A DNA stretch of 64,000 nucleotides from Bacillus inaquosorum KCTC 13429. GTDB taxonomy: Bacteria > Bacillota > Bacilli > Bacillales > Bacillaceae. Position numbers and translations under genes: made by a program. The stretch is from NCBI RefSeq assembly GCF_000332645.1, contig NZ_AMXN01000002.1, forward strand, positions 248,001-312,000, in the 5' to 3' direction. Shown here piece by piece: positions 42,983 through 51,757 of the stretch; position 1 is the stretch's first letter; each line of letters begins with the position of its first letter. Under the pieces are notes generated by a model. The model made no database searches. It was given only the letters and a program-made list of their open reading frames with translations, and was not told the DNA's origin.

Positions 42983-43396
42983 TTATGGCTTTCCCTCTTC
43001 ATTTGGATAAAGGACAAACTCATATTGATCCCCCTTTATCTGGTCCTTGTAGAATTCAATCTTACGGTTTAATACATGCAGGTTTTGCTGTAAAGCTTGA
43101 ATTTCTAATTCTACAAAGTGCTTACGCTTTTCAAGTAAATGCATCCTATCATGAATCGTTTCATCACCCATTGCTCGCCATGTTGTATATTGTTTTAGCT
43201 CTGTCATCGACATTCCTGAATCTTTCAAATGGAGCAAAAACCGCACCCAGCCGATATCATGATCCGTAAATTCCCGTATATTATTCTCATTTCGATGAGG
43301 AGTCAGGAGCCCTTCCTTTTCATAATACCTGAGGGTACTTGTTGTCACACCGATGATGTTTGCAAATTCTCCAATGGAATAAGGAATCGTAACCAC
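42983..43396 (-). CDS. MerR-family regulator, AdhR paralogue without the sensor Cys
   Basis: 137 residues with the MerR winged helix (SIGEFANIIGVTTSTLRYYE) and a C-terminal coiled coil. It is similar to AdhR in plan, but where AdhR has FIKCMRNAG it has FLLHLKDSG, so the electrophile-sensing Cys is replaced by His. The GTG at 43396 overlaps its own AGAGGTGG site; by spacing, translation might start a few codons later, at an ATT (giving IPYSIGE). It is downstream of adhR on the same strand. Confidence 0.7.
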   Translation of the reverse strand: MVTIPYSIGEFANIIGVTTSTLRYYEKEGLLTPHRNENNIREFTDHDIGWVRFLLHLKDSGMSMTELKQYTTWRAMGDETIHDRMHLLEKRKHFVELEIQALQQNLHVLNRKIEFYKDQIKGDQYEFVLYPNEEGKP

Positions 43397-43474
43397 CTCT
43401 TTTGGTATGATTTCTTGCGGGGTAAATTTTTATTTTTATCCTGCCCCCTCGGACGCAAAGAATGCTATCTTGGG

Positions 43475-43882
43475 TCACTTATCCTGAAGACTTTCCGTTT
43501 TTGGCCTGCTTTTGAGCCGAGCCTCATTTTCACGCAATTTCCCATCATAATCTTCAATTTTTGTATCTAATCTTTTAATTGTTTCATCAATTTCTTTTCG
43601 CTTCTCTATCAGCCGCTGTCTTTCATCAGCCAGGATATTTTTGCGGGCTTTTACCGTACGATCTCCTTCAGTAAATAACGTTGTATATTCAATTAACGCT
43701 TCTATTGATAGGCCCGCATTTCGCATGCATTTAATGAATTCAATCCATTTGATATCTTCTTCATCATAATCGCGAATGCCGCTTTCTTTTCGTTTTACCG
43801 GCGGGATCAATCCGACACGTTCGTAATATCTGAGTGTCGCCGCTGTCAGGCCAAACTGCTTGGCTACCTGCGCAATATTCAT
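43475..43882 (-). CDS. adhR: MerR/NmlR-family carbonyl-stress regulator AdhR
   Basis: 135 residues from the ATG at 43882, which follows GAGGTGAAGAGT; with this start the sensor is Cys52, as described for AdhR (YraB). The MerR winged helix is MNIAQVAKQFGLTAATLRYY. AdhR is activated by thiol alkylation by formaldehyde and methylglyoxal and switches on adhA-yraA. Three operators of the known type lie at its own promoter, before yraC and before adhA. Confidence 0.85.
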   Translation of the reverse strand: MNIAQVAKQFGLTAATLRYYERVGLIPPVKRKESGIRDYDEEDIKWIEFIKCMRNAGLSIEALIEYTTLFTEGDRTVKARKNILADERQRLIEKRKEIDETIKRLDTKIEDYDGKLRENEARLKSRPKTESLQDK

Positions 43883-43920
43883 ACTCTTCACCTCACTGTC
43901 CTGTATGTTTTGAAGGTAAC

Positions 43921-43940
43921 ACTTAAAGTTAACTTTAAGT
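43921..43940 (-). promoter_or_regulatory. AdhR operator/promoter of adhR
   Basis: The perfect palindrome ACTTAAAGTTAACTTTAAGT lies within the 19-base spacer between TTGACT and TACCTT on the minus strand, the layout of MerR-controlled promoters. It implies autoregulation of adhR. Confidence 0.8.
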
Positions 43941-43989
43941 CAAGCATCAAACAAGTTTTAGCTGCTGAACTTTTTTCAAAAACCAGAAC

Positions 43990-44020
43990 TTGCCTTAAAG
44001 CACACTTTAAGCTCTATACT
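43990..44020 (+). promoter_or_regulatory. AdhR-controlled promoter of yraC
   Basis: TTGCCT (43990-43995), a 19-base spacer and TATACT (44015-44020). The operator CTTAAAGCACACTTTAAG occupies 43994-44011. Confidence 0.85.
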
Positions 44021-44061
44021 TCTCCATGCAATAAAAACAGTTTAGACGGAGGGATTATTGT

Positions 44062-44796
44062 ATGGCAAAAAAACAAACTGCTGGACGAGATATACTAGGA
44101 GAATTTGCGCCAAAGTTTGCTGAACTTAACGATGATGTCCTGTTCGGTGCCATTTGGGCAAGAGAGGAAGAATTGTCTCCGCGCGATCGCAGCATGATTA
44201 CAGTTTCTGCGTTAATTGCTGGAGGAAACATCGAACAATTAACTCCGCACCTTCAAAAAGCGAAGGAAAACGGATTAACAAAAGAGGAAATTGCAGAAAT
44301 CATCACTCACCTCTCGTTCTATGCCGGATGGCCCAAAGCTTGGTCAGCATTTCATATCGCAAAAGAAATCTTTAAAAATGAAAAGAAAGAAGGTCAACTG
44401 ATGACATTTGATCAATTAAGCAACAGCACAATCTTTCCGTTAGGTGAAAAAATTGAAGCGAACTTTATCGGGGATGCATATTTACAAATGATATTTACCG
44501 ATGAGACGCCCCTCAATGCCTCAATCGGGAATGTCACTTTTGCTCCGGGAGCCCGCAATCACTGGCATTCTCATAAAGTTGGGCAAGTTTTGTTAGTGAC
44601 AGGCGGTGAAGGCTGGTATCAAGAAGAAGGAAAATCAGCTCAATTACTCAAAACTGGAGATGTCATCAATATTCCGCCCCGTGTAAAACATTGGCACGGT
44701 GCGACGAAAGACAGATGGTTTGTGCACTTAGCCATTACGCCGGGGGAAACGGATTGGTTAGAGCCTGTTCATGATGAGCTGTATCATACCTTATAA
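44062..44796 (+). CDS. yraC: YraC: carboxymuconolactone decarboxylase-like / cupin fusion
   Basis: 244 residues. Residues 1 to about 110 are a carboxymuconolactone decarboxylase-like (AhpD-type) domain with SMITVSALIAGGNIEQLTPH. Residues from about 125 are a cupin with the metal motif NHWHSHKVGQ and HWHGATKDRW. The AhpD-type CxxC is absent. It belongs to the AdhR regulon and is preceded by an AdhR promoter. Its reaction is not known; a role in carbonyl or peroxide detoxification is likely from context. Confidence 0.8.
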   Translation: MAKKQTAGRDILGEFAPKFAELNDDVLFGAIWAREEELSPRDRSMITVSALIAGGNIEQLTPHLQKAKENGLTKEEIAEIITHLSFYAGWPKAWSAFHIAKEIFKNEKKEGQLMTFDQLSNSTIFPLGEKIEANFIGDAYLQMIFTDETPLNASIGNVTFAPGARNHWHSHKVGQVLLVTGGEGWYQEEGKSAQLLKTGDVINIPPRVKHWHGATKDRWFVHLAITPGETDWLEPVHDELYHTL

Positions 44797-44850
44797 AATT
44801 GTTCTCGTTTTGCGTTCAGCAATTGAGATGAAGTTTTTTCAAAAAACCCC

Positions 44851-44881
44851 TTGCCTTAAAGCGGACTTTAAGATTTATCGT
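44851..44881 (+). promoter_or_regulatory. AdhR-controlled promoter of adhA
   Basis: TTGCCT (44851-44856), a 19-base spacer and TATCGT (44876-44881), with operator CTTAAAGCGGACTTTAAG at 44855-44872. Confidence 0.85.
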
Positions 44882-44961
44882 TATGTTGAAGACACCATAA
44901 AACATAAATTAGTGCATGTTTTTTATTTACATCACTTATGTTGAAGAAAGGATAGGTTCAT

Positions 44962-46011
44962 ATGTGTAATCAACATCAAACCCGTGTATTACGCGTATCA
45001 CATGCAAAAGCTAAATTTGAACAAACAACGATTGAGCGAAGAGAATTACGGCCGCATGACGTTTTAATCGATATTCAATTCAGCGGTATTTGCCATTCCG
45101 ACATCCATAGTGCATTTGATGAATGGGGCGGTGGCATCTTCCCAATGGTGCCCGGGCATGAAATTGCCGGGGTTGTCGCAGCTGTTGGGACAGAAGTGAC
45201 GAAGTTTGCTGTCGGGGACCGCGTCGGTGTCGGCTGTTTTGTTGACTCCTGCGGAGAATGCGAATACTGTCTCAGCGGTGAGGAACAGTTCTGCACAAAG
45301 GGTGTTGTTCAAACTTACAACTCACTAGACTACGATGGAAATCCGACGTATGGCGGGTACAGCCAAAAAATCGTAGTCACTGACAGATTTGTTGTTAGAA
45401 TTCCAGACAGTTTGGAAATGGATGTTGCCAGTCCGCTATTGTGTGCAGGCATCACAACTTATTCCCCGCTGAAACACTGGAATGTTGGGCCTGGTAAAAA
45501 GGTTGCCATCGTAGGCGTGGGCGGTCTTGGACATTTGGCAATTCAATTTGCACATGCAATGGGTGCAGAGGTAACCGTCCTGAGCCGTTCCATGAATAAG
45601 AAAGAGGAAGCTCTGGAACTTGGGACAGATCATTACTTTGCAACAAGTGACCCAGCTACATTCACTGCATTAGCCGGGCGGTTTGACGTAATCTTAAATA
45701 CAGTATCCGCGAATCTTGATGTAGATGCCTATTTATCAATGCTTCGTATAGACGGAACACTTGTAAATGTCGGTGCACCTGCCGAGCAGGACACATACAG
45801 TGTGTTTTCCTTAATCATGGGCCGCCGCAGCCTAGCAGGTTCTCTTGTCGGCGGAATTTCAGAAACTCAAGAGATGCTGGATTTCGCCGCTGAGCATGGC
45901 ATCGCACCTAAAATCGAAGTGATCCGCGCTGACCAAGTGGACGAAGCATACGAACGTATCCTCCGAAGCGATGTCAGGTATCGGTTTGTGATTGATATTT
46001 CCACATTATAA
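44962..46011 (+). CDS. adhA: Zinc alcohol/formaldehyde dehydrogenase AdhA
   Basis: 349 residues. Zinc ligands are in GICHSDIHS and PGHEIAG, the structural zinc loop is [15 protein letters not shown], and the NADP-binding block is [18 protein letters not shown]. AdhA is a thiol-dependent aldehyde-detoxifying dehydrogenase induced by AdhR under formaldehyde or methylglyoxal stress. GAAAGGA precedes the ATG. Confidence 0.9.
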   Translation: MCNQHQTRVLRVSHAKAKFEQTTIERRELRPHDVLIDIQFSGICHSDIHSAFDEWGGGIFPMVPGHEIAGVVAAVGTEVTKFAVGDRVGVGCFVDSCGECEYCLSGEEQFCTKGVVQTYNSLDYDGNPTYGGYSQKIVVTDRFVVRIPDSLEMDVASPLLCAGITTYSPLKHWNVGPGKKVAIVGVGGLGHLAIQFAHAMGAEVTVLSRSMNKKEEALELGTDHYFATSDPATFTALAGRFDVILNTVSANLDVDAYLSMLRIDGTLVNVGAPAEQDTYSVFSLIMGRRSLAGSLVGGISETQEMLDFAAEHGIAPKIEVIRADQVDEAYERILRSDVRYRFVIDISTL

Positions 46012-46015
46012 GTCT

Positions 46016-46056
46016 AAAAAATGGGTTAGTCCTTCCATGGGCTGACCCGTTTTTAT
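46016..46056 (+). terminator. Terminator between adhA and yraA
   Basis: ATGGGTTAGTCC (46021-46032) pairs with GGGCTGACCCGT (46039-46050, with G-T pairs) followed by TTTTAT. The two genes are described as one regulon, so partial readthrough or a second promoter is likely. Confidence 0.7.
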
Positions 46057-46160
46057 TTAATGGACCTCACAGAAAAAGATCTCCTTAAGCAAATGTTTTG
46101 AAGGCCGGTCAATCTATCTGTTATCCTATAGGCATAGAGAGGTTATAGGAGGGTTTTTAT

Positions 46161-46670
46161 ATGAGCAAAAAAATTGCAGTTCTCGTTACAGACCAATTCG
46201 AAGATATCGAATATACAAGTCCGGTAAAAGCATACGAGGAAGCTGGCTACAGTGTCGTAGCTATCGATTTAGAAGCAGAAAAAGAAGTTACCGGGAAGCA
46301 TGGCGAGAAAGTAAAGATCGACAAAGCAATCTCTGATGTGGATGCTAGTGAATTTGATGCACTTTTAATTCCTGGGGGATTCTCTCCGGATTTGCTTCGT
46401 GCAGATGACCGTCCGGGTGAATTTGCTAAAGCCTTTGTCGAAAATGAAAAACCTGTTTTCGCTATTTGCCACGGCCCGCAAGTATTGATTGATACGGATC
46501 TTCTGAAAGGCAAAGATATCACAGGCTACCGCAGCATCCGCAAAGATTTAATCAATGCCGGCGCAAACTACAAAGATGCAGAAGTAGTCGTCAGCCACAA
46601 CATTGTCACAAGCAGAACACCTGATGATTTGGAAGCATTTAACCGCGAATCATTGAATTTGTTGAAATAA
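46161..46670 (+). CDS. yraA: DJ-1/PfpI-family protein YraA
   Basis: 169 residues with the class I glutamine amidotransferase-like fold: nucleophile Cys in FAICHGPQVLID, acid residue in ALLIPGGFSPD, and SHNIVTSRTPDDL near the end. YraA protects proteins from carbonyl damage (protease or deglycase-like) and is controlled by AdhR. TATAGGAGGG precedes the ATG. Confidence 0.9.
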   Translation: MSKKIAVLVTDQFEDIEYTSPVKAYEEAGYSVVAIDLEAEKEVTGKHGEKVKIDKAISDVDASEFDALLIPGGFSPDLLRADDRPGEFAKAFVENEKPVFAICHGPQVLIDTDLLKGKDITGYRSIRKDLINAGANYKDAEVVVSHNIVTSRTPDDLEAFNRESLNLLK

Positions 46671-46674
46671 TGAG

Positions 46675-46707
46675 AAGGCACAGACCGTTTGGGTCTGTGC
46701 CTTTTTT
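46675..46707 (+). terminator. Terminator of yraA
   Basis: AAGGCACAGACC (46675-46686) and GGTCTGTGCCTT (46692-46703) form a perfect 12-bp stem with a T6 run. Confidence 0.85.
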
Positions 46708-46769
46708 CAAGAGAAAATGTTGCAAGTCAGGGAATTGAACTTGATATGTCACATGAAAATCCCCCTATT

Positions 46770-48803
46770 TTAGGACCCCTTGTTTACATTCTGAAAGACA
46801 GCAGTCGCATCCCACACATTCAAGCCAAATTGACCTTCTGAGAATGTGGAATCATTTGCATCGATCACAAGACGATCATCTAAATAGATTTTAAAGTGAC
46901 CGCCTTGTGCTTCAGTTTTCAGATGATACTTTTTATTTACGTCTATCGGCGTTTTGTATTCGGCAATGACAGAAGCAACACCGTTCTCAAATTTAAAGAA
47001 TTTCACCAGGTCATGCTTCGCATCCACGTTGGCAAGATAACCGTTTTTGGCATCTTTGTCAGAGCGGAACATAAGCGCTCCTGCCCCTCTTCCGTTTCCA
47101 TCCTTAATGGTGATATCAGATTCATAGGTGAAGTCTGATCCGGATGCTGAAGACAAGATAAAGGAATCGCCGTCCGACCTCCCTTGTTTCCCCTCAATTG
47201 TGTCGGCCCACGTGCCATTTACAGTCGTCCAGCCAGTCAAATTAGAGATAAAAGGCGACGTTCCCCACACCTTTTTTAAAGGATATATCGTTAAAGATTT
47301 TAGCTTTACACCTCCATTTTCAGCATATAATTCAAGACCTTTGCTTGATCTATCCGGGAGAATGATATCGGTTATGACCTGCTGTCCGTCATTCCCAAAT
47401 ACCTCAACTGAAGAGCGGTCGACAAAAATGCGCATCTTTATGTTTCCATTTACCGGCTTTAGCGGAGCTGTTTGTATCCCAGTGTTAAATGTTGGATTAA
47501 AGGTGACGTTTCCCGATTCGCTCCGGTCAACGAACAGTTTGGTGTTCTTTCGGTCATAGCCGACTTTCGTGAATTGATTTTCGCCTGTTCGAACCTTAAA
47601 ACCAAATTCAGGAGCTGAACCTGGAGATACTTGAAATTCTGCATGTAATTCATACGCATCTCCAGACAGGCCTGCTAACACATTTTGGCTTGCGGGCGAT
47701 ATGGTCTGATTCTTCCACTTCTTAGAGGTCCCGCGAATGGTTTGCAGCTCTTTTACTGGTGTTTGGACGACCCTAACTCCCCCGGTAAGCGTTTTCAATT
47801 TTAACTCTCTTGGAATGGACGCTGCACTTCTCCATGGGGATGTAGGAACATCATTCGCATATTGCCAATTGCTCATCCAGCCTAACCAAAGCCGCCGGCC
47901 GTCTGAGGACGGAATATCGGACCAGGATACAGCCGCATAAAAGTCTTTGCCGTAATCTGTCCAGAGAACTTTGTCTGACGGATTTTCGTTTTTAAAATGT
48001 GTTCCATCAAAGTCCCCTACGAAATACTGCATGCCTGATCCTCCCGAGACTGCTCCGTTTCCTACACTGACCTGCATCACCCATTTTTTTTGATTCGGGT
48101 TTCCGTCTACCGGAAGCTCAAACAAATCTGGGCATTCCCATACTCCCCCATGGCTTCCTTGTCCCTGGCCAAACTCACTTGCATAAGTCCACTGCTTCAG
48201 ATTTTTGGATGTATAAATAAGGATTCGGTCACCGGCCGCAAGCAGCATCACCCACTTATTTTCTTTTTCATACCAAAAGACTTTTGGATCGCGAAAATCT
48301 TTTTTTCCCGGGTTCGGAATGACAGGGTTGCCTGCGTATTTCGTCCATGTTCTTCCTTTGTCATTGCTATAAGCAATGCTTTGCACTTGATGGCCTTCCC
48401 GATCCTGTGTATAAATGGCCACAAGCGGCTTCTCTTCGCCTGTCTGAAAACCGCTTGTGTTATTCCTATCTACAACTGCGCTTCCGGAAAAGATCGTGCC
48501 TTTTTCATCCGGATACAGCGCAACAGGAAGGTGCTTCCACGTAACCAAATCTTTGCTCACGGCATGCCCCCAATGCATGGGGCCCCACTGCATACCGTAT
48601 GGATGGTATTGATAGAACAAATGATATTCTCCAGCATAATAGACCATTCCGTTTGGATCATTCATCCAGTTTGCCTCCGGCGTGAAATGATATTGAGGAC
48701 GATAATCCTCATCATAGTAGCTTGAATCGGCTGCCTCAGCTGGAAATGCCAAAGTGAACAGCAGGGTGAACATGATGACGACTTGAATAAGTCTTTTTTT
48801 CAT
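46770..48803 (-). CDS. sacC: Secreted levanase SacC (GH32)
   Basis: 677 residues from the ATG at 48803, the length of SacC in strain 168. Signal peptide MKKRLIQVVIMFTLLFTLAF up to AEA. The GH32 five-blade propeller holds the nucleophile motif WMNDPNG, the RDPKVFWYE transition-state motif and the acid in GGVWECPDLF. A beta-sandwich and a C-terminal laminin-like carbohydrate-binding domain follow. It degrades levan, inulin and sucrose outside the cell; last gene of the lev operon. Confidence 0.95.
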   Translation of the reverse strand: MKKRLIQVVIMFTLLFTLAFPAEAADSSYYDEDYRPQYHFTPEANWMNDPNGMVYYAGEYHLFYQYHPYGMQWGPMHWGHAVSKDLVTWKHLPVALYPDEKGTIFSGSAVVDRNNTSGFQTGEEKPLVAIYTQDREGHQVQSIAYSNDKGRTWTKYAGNPVIPNPGKKDFRDPKVFWYEKENKWVMLLAAGDRILIYTSKNLKQWTYASEFGQGQGSHGGVWECPDLFELPVDGNPNQKKWVMQVSVGNGAVSGGSGMQYFVGDFDGTHFKNENPSDKVLWTDYGKDFYAAVSWSDIPSSDGRRLWLGWMSNWQYANDVPTSPWRSAASIPRELKLKTLTGGVRVVQTPVKELQTIRGTSKKWKNQTISPASQNVLAGLSGDAYELHAEFQVSPGSAPEFGFKVRTGENQFTKVGYDRKNTKLFVDRSESGNVTFNPTFNTGIQTAPLKPVNGNIKMRIFVDRSSVEVFGNDGQQVITDIILPDRSSKGLELYAENGGVKLKSLTIYPLKKVWGTSPFISNLTGWTTVNGTWADTIEGKQGRSDGDSFILSSASGSDFTYESDITIKDGNGRGAGALMFRSDKDAKNGYLANVDAKHDLVKFFKFENGVASVIAEYKTPIDVNKKYHLKTEAQGGHFKIYLDDRLVIDANDSTFSEGQFGLNVWDATAVFQNVNKGS

Positions 48804-48963
48804 TTGTTTCTTCGCTCCTCTCTTCATGTTTGAACAATTTCAAGAGAGACTGCTGCGCAAGTTGATCCGTTTCTGGCACTCTTTCTCTGTTTCGCTGCTA
48901 TCTGAATGATTCATATATGAAAAGACGCCTGCAGTTTCCCTCTTCTTTCTTACGTCACACAGC

Positions 48964-49791
48964 TTATGCTAAGAATCCAGCCCAATACCCAAGAATCCCG
49001 ATGATAAAGATGCCGCATATAATGAGAAGAGGATTCACCCCTTTGCGCAGCATCCACGCCACCAATAACGTTAATCCGAGAGGCAGCGCACCCGGCATGA
49101 TGCTGTCTAATATATTTTGTACGGTTTGAACATCCACTTTTCCGCTTTCATCCTTAATCCTGGACACAACGATTGGAATGTTGATGGTGGTCCATTTGGA
49201 AACGAGAGCTCCCATTACAAATAATCCGAGAATCGAAGCACCTTCTGTAAGCTTTTGAATGCGATTCCCCGCTAAATCCTGAAGAATCTCCATTCCCTTT
49301 ACATAGCCATACTTTAATCCATAATATTTTGTGCTTAACCTTATGGCATTCAGCAAGAAGAAGAATAGCAAAGGGCCGGCAATGTTTCCTCCTAAAGCAA
49401 GTGATGCCCCTAACGCTGCTAAGACCGGACGAATCGTTCCCCAGAAGATCGGGTCGCCTACACCCGCTATCGGGCCCATCAAACCGATTTTCATTCCGCT
49501 TATTGCTTTTCCATCAATTCCTTTATTGTTCGCCATTTCTTCTTCCATGGCTGCCGTCACGCCAAATATAGGCGCTGTCAGCCACGGATGTGTATTAAAC
49601 CATTCCAAATGCCGCTGCAATGCTTCATTTCTTTTCGCTCCGGGACCGTACAATTTTTTGATCGCCGGTATCATGACATAGCAATATCCCATGGCCTGCA
49701 CACGTTCGAAGTTAAAGGAGCCGAGCAAAAAATTTGAACGAATAAACATGCTGAAAATTTCTTTTTTCGTTAATCGTTTTTCTTTCTCCAT
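48964..49791 (-). CDS. levG: Fructose PTS EIID component LevG
   Basis: 275 residues from the ATG at 49791 (GGGGTGAT upstream). Mannose-family EIID membrane protein: KKEIFSMFIRSNFLLGSFNF at the start, then PIAGVGDPIFWGTIRPVLAA and several hydrophobic segments. With LevF it forms the transport channel for fructose. Confidence 0.95.
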   Translation of the reverse strand: MEKEKRLTKKEIFSMFIRSNFLLGSFNFERVQAMGYCYVMIPAIKKLYGPGAKRNEALQRHLEWFNTHPWLTAPIFGVTAAMEEEMANNKGIDGKAISGMKIGLMGPIAGVGDPIFWGTIRPVLAALGASLALGGNIAGPLLFFFLLNAIRLSTKYYGLKYGYVKGMEILQDLAGNRIQKLTEGASILGLFVMGALVSKWTTINIPIVVSRIKDESGKVDVQTVQNILDSIMPGALPLGLTLLVAWMLRKGVNPLLIICGIFIIGILGYWAGFLA

Positions 49792-49812
49792 CTTTTCATC
49801 ACCCCTCATTGT

Positions 49813-50622
49813 TTAGGCATCAAGATCGTCATCATCGTCATCATAAACAGCAACATTCCCACTGTCTGAAGCGGCGGCCACCGCTCCGTGCGCGTTATGT
49901 CTTTGCATCACCTGCTGGTATAAAAGCGCCAGACAGAGACCAAGTGCTCCAAATCCTACTAAGTTGAAATCGGTAAACGCCGCTAATAAAAATCCAATAT
50001 AGAAAAATGGCTTTAAGTAAGGGATATTCATCATATTGATCACCATGGCATATCCGACTACAACGATAATGCCTCCGCCTATTTGCAGCCCTTTTGTAAT
50101 GACATCTGGAATATTTCCAAGGAACGCCTGAACAGCGCTGACACTAATCAAAGCTACAATCAATGTAGGAATCATGACGCGCAGCGCTTGAAACACCATC
50201 GCGGTAATATGCATAATTTCAATTCCTTTTATATTCCCTTCTTTTGCATATCGATCAGCGCGATGAATGAAAAAGACAGTGATCGTCCGCACAAAAATAG
50301 TCAGCGCCTGACCCGCAGCTGCCAAAGCAACAGCGACAGCAATGCCTTCGCCAATTCCCTGATCAGCGGTAATGACTAAAATGGTTGAGATGACAGAGGC
50401 GATCGCTGTATCAGGCGCCATGGCAAGGCCGACGTTCATCCAGCCCAGCGCCATCAGCTCTAGTGTGCCTCCGAGAATAATGCCTGTTTTTAAATCCCCA
50501 AGCACCAAACCGACTAGCGTGCAGGCCACAAGCGGCCGGTGTGTCTGCCCTTCATCCAATACACTTGCGATGCCGGTGATTGCTGCAATGATTAACAACA
50601 AAATAATTTGTAATGAAGACAT
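49813..50622 (-). CDS. levF: Fructose PTS EIIC component LevF
   Basis: 269 residues with six or more hydrophobic segments of the mannose-family EIIC (ITGIASVLDEGQTHRPLVAC, MNVGLAMAPDTAIASVIST). The tail ends in an acidic DDDDDD run. Third gene of the operon. Confidence 0.95.
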   Translation of the reverse strand: MSSLQIILLLIIAAITGIASVLDEGQTHRPLVACTLVGLVLGDLKTGIILGGTLELMALGWMNVGLAMAPDTAIASVISTILVITADQGIGEGIAVAVALAAAGQALTIFVRTITVFFIHRADRYAKEGNIKGIEIMHITAMVFQALRVMIPTLIVALISVSAVQAFLGNIPDVITKGLQIGGGIIVVVGYAMVINMMNIPYLKPFFYIGFLLAAFTDFNLVGFGALGLCLALLYQQVMQRHNAHGAVAAASDSGNVAVYDDDDDDLDA

Positions 50623-50638
50623 ATTCTCATCCCCTTGA

Positions 50639-51130
50639 TTATTTTGTTACGTTCCGTAAAATCTGTACAAAGTCCTCGCTGGCATCTGAAGGCAGCTGCC
50701 TCAATTCCAGTTTCACACCCAGGTCACTTAATGTTTCAAACGCCTTTATGTCTTGTTCTGTGACACTGACTGATTTTGTAATTTGCCTGCGATGATTTTC
50801 AAAACGCATTCCCCCGACGTTTACGGTTTTGATCGGCACGCCTGCTTCTATAAGCGATACAATATCGGATGGATTTTCAAACAAGAGCATTGCCGTTACC
50901 CCTTCATAGCGCGGACTATGAAACGCTTTTGCCATTTTTGAAACCGAAACGGCACTCGCCTTTACATTTGAAGGCGCAACAGAAAGGATCAGCGTTTTTC
51001 TCATTTCGTCCTGTGCAACATCATCGGAGACAACGATGATTCGGTCTGCCGCATGGACTTTAATCCACCTTGTCAGGATTTGGCCGTGAATAAAGCGGTC
51101 ATCAATTCTTGCTAACACAATGTTCATCAC
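50639..51130 (-). CDS. levE: Fructose PTS EIIB component LevE
   Basis: 163 residues. The phosphorylated histidine is in RIDDRFIHGQILTRWIK. It takes phosphate from LevD and gives it to the incoming sugar. Its start overlaps the levD stop by four bases. It also takes part in negative control of LevR by phosphorylation. Confidence 0.95.
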   Translation of the reverse strand: MMNIVLARIDDRFIHGQILTRWIKVHAADRIIVVSDDVAQDEMRKTLILSVAPSNVKASAVSVSKMAKAFHSPRYEGVTAMLLFENPSDIVSLIEAGVPIKTVNVGGMRFENHRRQITKSVSVTEQDIKAFETLSDLGVKLELRQLPSDASEDFVQILRNVTK

Positions 51131-51567
51131 AATTCATCCTCTCTTGTTTCTTGATTGGCTGTTTTCACTTTTTCTAAATGTTCACTGCACACTTGAAAGC
51201 TTTGCTGACTCATTGTTTTTAAGTTGTTCAGCAAATCTTTGAGAGTCACATGTTCTCTCAGGCTTAATACCTCCAGCAGAATCGGCAGGTTTACGCCGGC
51301 TGCCATATCCATTCTTTGATCCTCAGCAATGAAGGAAGCTGCCGCGTTATATGGGGTCCCTCCAAAAATATCAACTAAAAATAGCACTTCATTTTCTTCC
51401 GGAATGTCTTTGAGCGCCTGATGATATTTTTCTTGCAGCGTTTGAATGCCTTCTCCTTTAAAAAACGGCACTGCGATCAGATTATTTTCTTCACCGAATA
51501 TCATCCCTGAAGATTCTTTTAATGCTATGGGAAAATCTCCATGGCCACTGATAATAACTGAAATCAT
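51127..51567 (-). CDS. levD: Fructose PTS EIIA component LevD
   Basis: 146 residues from the ATG at 51567, after AAAGGAGC; the longer frame to 51648 overlaps the promoter. The phosphorylated histidine is in VIISGHGDFPIAL, and FLVDIFGGTPYNAA is the usual mannose-type EIIA block. First gene of levDEFG-sacC. Confidence 0.95.
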   Translation of the reverse strand: MISVIISGHGDFPIALKESSGMIFGEENNLIAVPFFKGEGIQTLQEKYHQALKDIPEENEVLFLVDIFGGTPYNAAASFIAEDQRMDMAAGVNLPILLEVLSLREHVTLKDLLNNLKTMSQQSFQVCSEHLEKVKTANQETREDEL

Positions 51568-51606
51568 ATCCATTGCTCCTTTCTTTGTTTTGTACATCCA
51601 TTTATA

Positions 51607-51624
51607 ATGCAAGGATCGTGCCAA
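51607..51624 (-). promoter_or_regulatory. Sigma-54 promoter of the lev operon
   Basis: On the minus strand the element reads TTGGCACGATCCTTGCAT, the -24 (TGGCAC) / -12 (TTGC) signature of SigL promoters, about 40 bases before levD. LevR activates it. Confidence 0.9.
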
Positions 51625-51632
51625 CATAGTTG

Positions 51633-51648
51633 TGTTAAGCGTTTTCAT
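51633..51648 (-). promoter_or_regulatory. CcpA cre site upstream of the lev promoter
   Basis: ATGAAAACGCTTAACA on the minus strand fits the catabolite-response consensus and lies just upstream of the sigma-54 promoter. Glucose repression of the lev operon by CcpA with HPr/Crh is known in B. subtilis. Confidence 0.75.
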
Positions 51649-51702
51649 TTAAATTTCAGCCAATGACAGTCTGCTGTTGAAACACTTGAGATCAAAAAAA
51701 TA

Positions 51703-51739
51703 AACCTGTATTAAAATGGCGTTCCATTTAATACAGGTT
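51703..51739 (-). terminator. Intrinsic terminator of levR
   Basis: The stem CCTGTATTAAA/TTTAATACAGG (51703-51739) is followed on the minus strand by TTTATTTTTTT, 19 bases past the levR stop. Confidence 0.85.
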
Positions 51740-51757
51740 CACTTGAAAAAACCGCTT

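Noticed and set aside
48090-48725. Plus-strand frame of 211 codons inside sacC
   Set aside because: Antisense shadow of the well-supported levanase gene; no ribosome site.
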